Of a stretch of 64,000 nucleotides of DNA, positions 58,448 through 64,000 are shown in pieces (position 1 is the first letter of the stretch; every line of letters starts with the position of its first letter). The position numbers were made by a program, and so were the translations under genes. Source of the stretch: Dendrophyllia cribrosa (Eukaryota > Cnidaria > Anthozoa > Scleractinia > Dendrophylliidae); contig JAJLRJ010000002.1 in the NCBI GenBank assembly GCA_024195265.1, forward strand, positions 22,593,070 to 22,657,069, in the 5' to 3' direction. The notes under the pieces are model-generated. The model saw only the letters and a program-made list of their open reading frames with translations. It was not told where the DNA came from and did no database searches.

Positions 58448-59394
58448 TTAGTATTCTTGCATTTGTTGTGTCACTCGTCTCATATCTGTGGAACCAGAGC
58501 AGGTTTGCTAAAGTTAGTCGGTGAGCTTATATTTGACTCAAAATTCAGTTTGCAAGGCAGAAGCATGCTAATGAAATGAACACGAATCGATAGAATAAAG
58601 CTGACGCCATTCGTTTAGAAAACTACATGTACAAACAGAAAACGGCAGCAGTTTGACCTCATGAAGAAAGGGGCACGCATTTTTCTGGGATAAATAAACT
58701 GGGTAGAGCGAAAGACAAATAAATAAACAACGAACTGACTGTGGTGTGGGATTTGGGGGACCGTGAAATAAATAAGTTCTACTTAAGTTTTTACTCAAGT
58801 TAGCACTTAAAGACAAAAAAGGCAATTATAAAAATTCCCACTATAACACGGAAAAAAATAAGCCAAAGTCGAAGTGAAATGAAACGAGACTATAACCGTC
58901 GCAAAAATAGATGACTACCTACCTTGCACAACAGACTTGGAGAACAACAAGACCAAAGCTTGTTGTGAGCCAAGACTTGGAAAATCCGCCAAAACCTCCC
59001 GAATAAAAATTCGCCAAAGGTTGTAGTAAGAGCATTTCAATCCTAAAGCTGGAACATTTTTTAAAGCCCAGAGTCCTAAGCGACTGCAAAGAGAAAGAAA
59101 AGACAATGTTATTTGAAGTGATTTGAAGCTTGGGGGCCACCGGAAACTTTATGCAAATTTACTTCGAAGTTGCAGTAAAATAAGCTCAAATTCCAAATTC
59201 CCTTCTTTTATAGGATCGTGTATCCGACGATCGTCTCAATATACAAACTCGTGATTCATAACAATAAAGCTTCAGCATCTTAAGACTAACCTTCGTCGTT
59301 TGCTTTCTAATGTGAACATCTTGAACTTCGGTAAATCAAATGTCAAACTCCACTTCTTCGGGCTTTTTTCTCGTTCTGTTCGCACTTTGTTCAT
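58448..59394 (-). CDS. Unrecognised 100-residue protein, 3 exons
   Basis: I do not recognise this protein. Exons 59291-59394, 58923-59083 and 58448-58485 join in phase to 303 nt (100 aa plus stop). An in-frame TGA directly precedes the chosen ATG. Exon 2 is open across 161 nt between good splice sites (TTTGCAG acceptor, GTAGGT donor). The protein starts MNKVRTEREKSPKKWSLTF, has a hydrophobic, aromatic centre (GLKCSYYNLWRIFIREVLAD) and ends VTQQMQEY. The Y-NLWR-FIRE pattern faintly recalls LYR-motif mitochondrial factors, but this is a weak impression. It diverges from MRPL52 over a shared 350 bp promoter. Exon 3, only 11 codons plus the stop, is the least certain part. Confidence 0.6.
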
Positions 59395-59744
59395 TCAAAT
59401 ATCCTCACCCGAAGTCCCAGCAAACACCACGAGTATCCATAGTGTTAGAGATGTATGCAAACTTGTTATATTCTTTCATCTGTCTTGAAAAAACTTTCTA
59501 AAAGCGTAGATCGCCCAGTTGAAAACCCGCGGAAGCGCGCTCAAAATAACAAATGGCGCAGTGGCTCAATGTTCCAATTCCTCTCGCGCATGCGCAGACA
59601 AAATGCCTATGTGCTCGTTTGGTGCCAAAATGACCGCGCGGACCGCGCGTCAACTGAGAACACTAGGTCTCAGGCTCTTCGCCGTTTTTTTTAAATAGGA
59701 CACAAAAATCAGTTTTACATACAGTACTTGACACAAAATCCAAG
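59395..59744. promoter_or_regulatory. Bidirectional promoter between MRPL52 and 100-aa gene
   Basis: A 350 bp interval separates the divergent start codons at 59394 (minus) and 59745 (plus). It is CpG-rich compared with the flanks (repeated GCGCG near 59535 and 59636-59650). It contains a perfect CGCGCATGCGCA at 59585-59596. No TATA box is obvious near either start. The layout is typical of compact housekeeping pairs. Confidence 0.65.
59585..59596. promoter_or_regulatory. NRF1-type site CGCGCATGCGCA
   Basis: Matches the NRF1 consensus YGCGCAYGCGCR at all positions. NRF1 controls nuclear genes for mitochondrial proteins in animals, which fits the neighbour MRPL52. It lies about 149 bp before the MRPL52 ATG and 191 bp before the divergent gene. 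Confidence 0.6.
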
Positions 59745-62700
59745 ATGGCGTCTTCTTCACGGCTGTTTCGACTTGGCTGTACAGGTAGATGCATATTCTG
59801 TTTATAAACGGAGAAACCTACCATTTAAATTACTAGCTGATTCTTAAAACTGACTTTGATGCATCAAAAATTTGTTTTTCAGTTTTGGCAAGGTCGGTGT
59901 TGGTTATAAATTCAAACTGTTGTCGGCATTGGAGCACACTTTCAGCTCTTCAAGCTGGACAGAAAATAAGATTAAGGTATTGCAGTAGTACTAGAAGTGT
60001 CAATAAAAGTGAAGAACAGCTCCCCCCGACCGACTGTTGGTAACCTTTCATCCAACTTTCGACCAGCAGTTGGCCGATGATCGGCGAAATTGCAGAATAC
60101 CCGGCCCACTAAACCCAACTCAAGAGAACTCAGAGCTCTCAAGTTGATTTGGTGGGAAAGAGTGAGTTTTTCGACGTCGTAGCCGTCGATTGTGACGCCG
60201 CAGGCGTCACTTCCCTAGGGGGGTCTGGGGGAAAATGTTGAAAAATTTAAGTAGCTTTTTAAGTAACTGTTACGAGCGAAATTATAAGGATTTGTATGAG
60301 AAAAAAACGGTCCATTCTAGGAGCTAAAAATACCAAGAAGATTTCAATAAAAATTACCTACCTTACTTCGCTTGTGTGTTTCCTTGTCTCCTGTGTGGTT
60401 TTTGGAGCGATTTAGAATGTTTCCAGTGAGTTTCACTGGAAAGGCTCTAAATCGCTCCAAAAACCAGACAGGAGACAAGGAAACACACAAGCAAAGTAAG
60501 GTAGGCAATTTTTATTGAAATCTTGTTCGTATTTTTAGCTCCTAGAATGGACCGTTTTTTCTCATACAAATCCTTATAATTTTGCTTGTAACGGTTACTG
60601 TGACACATATAGCTTGGGCTACCTGTGATATTCCTCATTCTAAACGCAAGTTATACCAAAGGTTAATGGAATACACAGATATTTCTCATTCTAAAAGCTT
60701 GTGTGGCGAAAGGTGTCGCATTCATCGACTATGGGACTGCAGGACTGCGGGAGCACTCATTTACTAACACTTACCTATTCATCCACTATAGGACTGCAGG
60801 ACTGCGGGAGTACACTTTTAACTAGACTTAACTATTCAACATAGTTTGGTGACTGCTGGACCGCGGGAGCAGTACATTAGTGCAGTTCGAAATTGGTCGG
60901 GTACAGTGTGTATTCTGCAATTGCTCCAATGATCTACATCTAGACTATATATAAGAGGTGTAAGGTCGTTTTAAACGTTTAGGTCCAGATGTCGAGAAAA
61001 ATTACTAATATGCAAAAACCATGTTAAGGTAACACCGATGTCAATCAAAGCTGCTTTTTTTGAAAGTTCATTTCATCTCTAGTATATGTGACTTGCAGCT
61101 TGCCTGACCGAGCTCAGACAGTAAAGTACCAGCCGTTCAAAGTTGAGATACTGTGCTGCCAAAAAATCCAGTTGAGCTACCTAAGTTTATTCATTTAACT
61201 TGTTGTTATTTCTTTTATGAATAGCCGTGGTCAGTCAAAAGATGGAATTGCTTATGGTCCTCTTACTGATTTGCCAGACTGGAGTTATGCAGGTACAATA
61301 TTCATCTAACTGAATGCAGCAAGTCCTTTGTTCTTAGAGCAGTCATGCAAAATACTTGCAATGATCATGTAGTCTTTTTGCTAGTTCTCCTTAATACCTC
61401 TACACACCTCTCCTTCTGTAGTTAAAGGTAAAGTTGCAACATTATCCTTGGTGGCACAAGACTAACAGATTCATTTTGAATGATCTGATTTTACACAGTG
61501 ACTGTATTTTTAATCCATTGGGATAATAATAATAATAATATAATAATAATAATAATAAAAAGTTCTTAAAAACGCATCATACATAGTATCTTGATGCTTT
61601 TTACAATAAAAGTGCATCAAAAGTTACTAAATAACAACAGAACTCTCCCAAAACAGGTAAGTTTTTAAAACTATCAACAGAAGTATTTTATCTAATAGCA
61701 AGCATTAGCTGATTCCACGACATCGGAGCCATTGCCGCAAAAGATCTGTCACCGTAAGTAACTGTATTAGTCTTGGGGATAACCGGGAGGTTGGAATCAC
61801 TGGAATGAAGAGAATGACAGGGAATGTAATGATGTAACAGCTCATTAATATGCACTGGAGTGAGACCATTAAGAGATTTATCGGTAATCAACAGTAACTT
61901 GAAGAGTATTCTCGACTATCCTTAACAGGAAGCCAATGCAACTTTTTTTAAACAGGAGTTATATTATAGGATAGGATAGGATAGGATAGGATAGGACAGG
62001 ACAGAATGGACAAATTAATATCTACATGTATATAAACATTTCACCCATGCCCAATATACACGAATGGATACACTTAGTCCAAACAGCCTCATCATCTGTA
62101 CCAGTGGTAAAGAGATAGGATTTGTTAAAGCAGCTCCATCATCTGTACCATTGTGGAAATAATGATAACAGTAGTCGATCATATTATTAGTTAAACGTGA
62201 ACCAAGATAAAAGACACAAGGCAAGCAGGCGATGAAAACAAAAATGCCAGCATATGCCAAAGAGAAAAAATGTGTCTAGTAAAGGTGATTTGTGTGCCAT
62301 GGACAAATATACAATCCGTCCACTCAAGGTAAGCCATTTGTTCAACGGGACCTTCTTAAAATGCATTAAAAAGAAAAAAACATTGTTTTTTCTCGATAGA
62401 TGGGACTCCTGCACCAGAGACACGAAGAAGACGGATACGGCATTTCAGGAGACTGGATGTAGCAGTAAGTGGCAGATTGTTTTACCAAATTTCTGACTAT
62501 CAAGTTGTTTCAGACTTTCTCCATTTTTCACTTTGTAAAGCACAGTAAGATTACATGAGATAATTACCATTATCACCATGAATTAGTTACCATTGGGTAA
62601 GAGGAGGGTCAGTGTTCTGAATATAAGCCTCACACAAAAACAACAGAAAGGTGCAAAACTTGTACAGTATTTCATAAGATTTCCATAAATAATATTTGTA

Positions 62701-63424
62701 TTGCACAGCAGAGCACCAAATTGCTCCCAAAAGTTTGGATAGTTATCGTTTGGCATGCGTTGACACAATCAACATTTCATCTGTCTCATTTCTTATTTGT
62801 TATTCATTTCCACACAAAAAAATACACACACAAATTGGCAGAGCAGTGCCCTTGCCTGTTGTTTTGGGCCTGCTAAAACACGGGGGACAGTAGCTTTTAG
62901 AGATCTGAAAGAAACAGCTGTTAAACACAAAAAATCATTTTCCTGTTCCAGACAAAAGCAATGCTTATTTTGCTTTTAGAAACAAAACAAACTATAAAAG
63001 TACTAAACAGTAATATGCTTTTAAATTTGTTCAAGACCAGGACAGAATGTTACACACCTGTATAGCTTAAACTTGCACAAATTACAAAAAATGAAAGTAG
63101 ATTAGCTTAGATTAGAGTTCTAAAAGGGCAACCTAGAATAATTCTTTCAAATGAGGTATTATCACATTTTTGGTCCATGATAACTTGTCAGCCATGAATT
63201 ATGAGCCAGGACATTAATATTAGTTGTCTTAATAAATGTGTCATCGCCATACAATCTCTTGTTTCTCCTAGAATCAAATCAAAACATATCTTGAGGAAGT
63301 GGAGAAAGCTGCTCAAAAAAGAGACAAGGAAGGAAATATTTTGGAGACAAAAGAAACAAACAAGCATAAAAACAAAGTAAAATCAACCCAAGACAATTCA
63401 ACAGTCAACAGTGACAATTCATGA
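59745..63424 (+). CDS. MRPL52: Mitochondrial ribosomal protein L52 (mL52)
   Basis: Large-subunit component of the mitochondrial ribosome. Exons: 59745-59784, 59883-59976, 61225-61292, 62400-62464, 63272-63424; 420 nt, 139 aa plus stop, all phases compatible. The N-terminus MASSSRLFRLGCTVLARS is basic and hydrophobic, fitting a mitochondrial presequence. The diagnostic block is YGPLTDLPDWSYADGTPAP (residues 55-73), nearly the same as in animal MRPL52, then an Arg-rich segment and a Lys-rich helical tail ending DNSTVNSDNS. Human MRPL52 has 123 aa. The start codon lies inside a YY1-like AAGATGGCG. Intron 2 holds a 338 bp palindrome and intron 3 a LINE fragment. The join of exons 4 and 5 is the least conserved part. 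Confidence 0.92.
60262..60599. mobile_element. 338 bp near-perfect palindrome in MRPL52 intron 2
   Basis: AGTAACTGTTACGAGCGAAA at the left pairs with TTTTGCTTGTAACGGTTACT at the right. The arms (about 160 bp) include AATGGACCG inverses and GGAGACAAGGAAACACACAA, around a spacer CAGTGAGTTTCACTG. Confidence 0.8.
60722..60870. repeat. Imperfect tandem repeat, GGACTGCAGGACTGCGGGAG
   Basis: Three units of about 70 bp in MRPL52 intron 2, each carrying GACTGC-GGACTGCGGGAG (the last GACTGCTGGACCGCGGGAG) followed by AT-rich sequence with AACTATTCA. Confidence 0.65.
61527..61925 (-). mobile_element. LINE 3' end with C-terminal ORF2 fragment
   Basis: The minus frame 61688-61891 reads KSLNGLTPVHINELLHHYIP and ends GDRSFAAMAPMSWNQLMLAI, the conserved C-terminus of CR1/L2-like retrotransposon ORF2 (KSLNGLAPxYL..L, R..GDRAF..AAP.LWN.LP..IR). 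Downstream on the minus strand is a short 3' UTR and a (TTA)n tail at 61527-61558. 5'-truncated insertion in MRPL52 intron 3, antisense to MRPL52. Confidence 0.8.
61969..62000. repeat. GGATA pentanucleotide repeat
   Basis: About six ATAGG units ending in ACAGGACAG, in MRPL52 intron 3. Confidence 0.85.
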
Positions 63425-63688
63425 TGCTCACTTGAAGTGCTCTTGTTGATGAACTTATGAATTGACCATAATGTCTGTCTTTTTGACACCATGCTGCATG
63501 ACAACTTTGGAATACACAGAATAATAATGTGTTCTCTTTACTTCTAAATGGACAGAAAGAATGTAAAACTCTTTGGACATATTTTTGTAAAATATTTGCA
63601 AAAAGGAACTTGATTCTTCAACTTAAATATATTATTTTAAAGAGTGCACTTATCGTAATCTACTTCAAGACAGCTAAATACTTACACA

Positions 63689-63694
63689 AATAAA
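63689..63694 (+). promoter_or_regulatory. MRPL52: Polyadenylation signal AATAAA for MRPL52
   Basis: First canonical AATAAA on the plus strand downstream of the MRPL52 stop (about 265 nt after the TGA), in an AT-rich 3' region. Confidence 0.5.
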
Positions 63695-63712
63695 ACAACA
63701 AATTAATATCCC

Positions 63713-63935
63713 TAGATATGAGTGAGCTATCTTGCATTCTAAAATGATTCCCTATTAGATAAGTCCCTGCATAACTATGTCATCAGCTCATATTCTACTT
63801 ACAGTTAAGGAGCTATATTGTGGGGATTTTGACATAGCCTTAGATATGAGTGAGCTATCTTGCATTCTAAAATGATTCCCTATTCTAGATAAGTCCCATA
63901 ACTATGTCATCAGCTCATATTCTACTTTGTGGGGG
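63713..63935. repeat. 128 bp tandem duplication
   Basis: Two copies begin AGATATGAGTGAGCTATCTT at about 63713 and 63841 and run through CATCAGCTCATATTCTACTT. They differ by small indels. Downstream of MRPL52; no gene. Confidence 0.85.
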
Positions 63936-64000
63936 TTTTGACATTTTTGGGTAAAACACTGCCCCACATTAATAAGCACCTCTGTCACACACAAAATTCT

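Noticed and set aside
62254..62322. Extra exon MPKRKNVSSKGDLCAMDKYT before MRPL52 exon 4
   Set aside because: Including it would break the exact phase join between exon 3 (YA-G) and exon 4 (D-GTPAP) of MRPL52.

Overview
This is a eukaryotic nuclear window. It has intron-rich genes with GT-AG splicing, AT-rich spacers, no bacterial operons, and dense miniature transposons, SINE-like elements and LINE fragments. The gene structures and the repeat style suggest a metazoan, most likely an anthozoan cnidarian such as a coral. The lineage is an inference; no marker in the window proves it.

Coding content is concentrated in the right half. The minus strand from 54489 down to 32399 carries a complete LONP2 gene (peroxisomal Lon protease). 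I rebuilt it as 29 exons with fully consistent phases, 830 residues, intact ATPase and Ser-Lys protease motifs, and a C-terminal SKL peroxisome signal. MRPL52 (mitochondrial ribosomal protein bL52m/mL52) lies on the plus strand at 59745-63424 in 5 exons (139 residues). A compact 3-exon gene for an unrecognised 100-residue protein (58448-59394, minus) diverges from MRPL52 across a 350 bp promoter with a perfect NRF1-type palindrome. A 20 bp block around that site recurs just upstream of the LONP2 start codon. Both recognised genes serve organelles: peroxisomal proteolysis and mitochondrial translation. A fourth candidate gene (27978-29934, minus) is supported by splice-compatible exons and an E2F-like promoter element, but I do not recognise it.

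The left half (1-27 kb) is mostly non-genic. It holds a 72 bp minisatellite (2.5 kb), a 921 bp inverted-repeat transposon with a broken acidic ORF (7.1-8.0 kb), a 441 bp element with a 9 bp target duplication (10.5 kb), several palindromic MITEs, SINE-like copies near 13.5 and 14.8 kb, a 1 kb piggyBac-like TTAA-flanked element (16.5 kb), and a 6.5 kb satellite array of about 110 units of about 58 bp (18.9-25.4 kb) with higher-order structure.

The LONP2 introns hold many insertions: TTAA-flanked foldback MITEs, a roughly 59 bp pyrimidine-rich minisatellite, a 34-base G tract, a compound tetranucleotide array, a tRNA-derived SINE and a LINE reverse-transcriptase fragment. Between LONP2 and the 100-residue gene lie decayed transposase-type sequences. 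Exon coordinates were read by eye from splice sites and checked by phase and length arithmetic.
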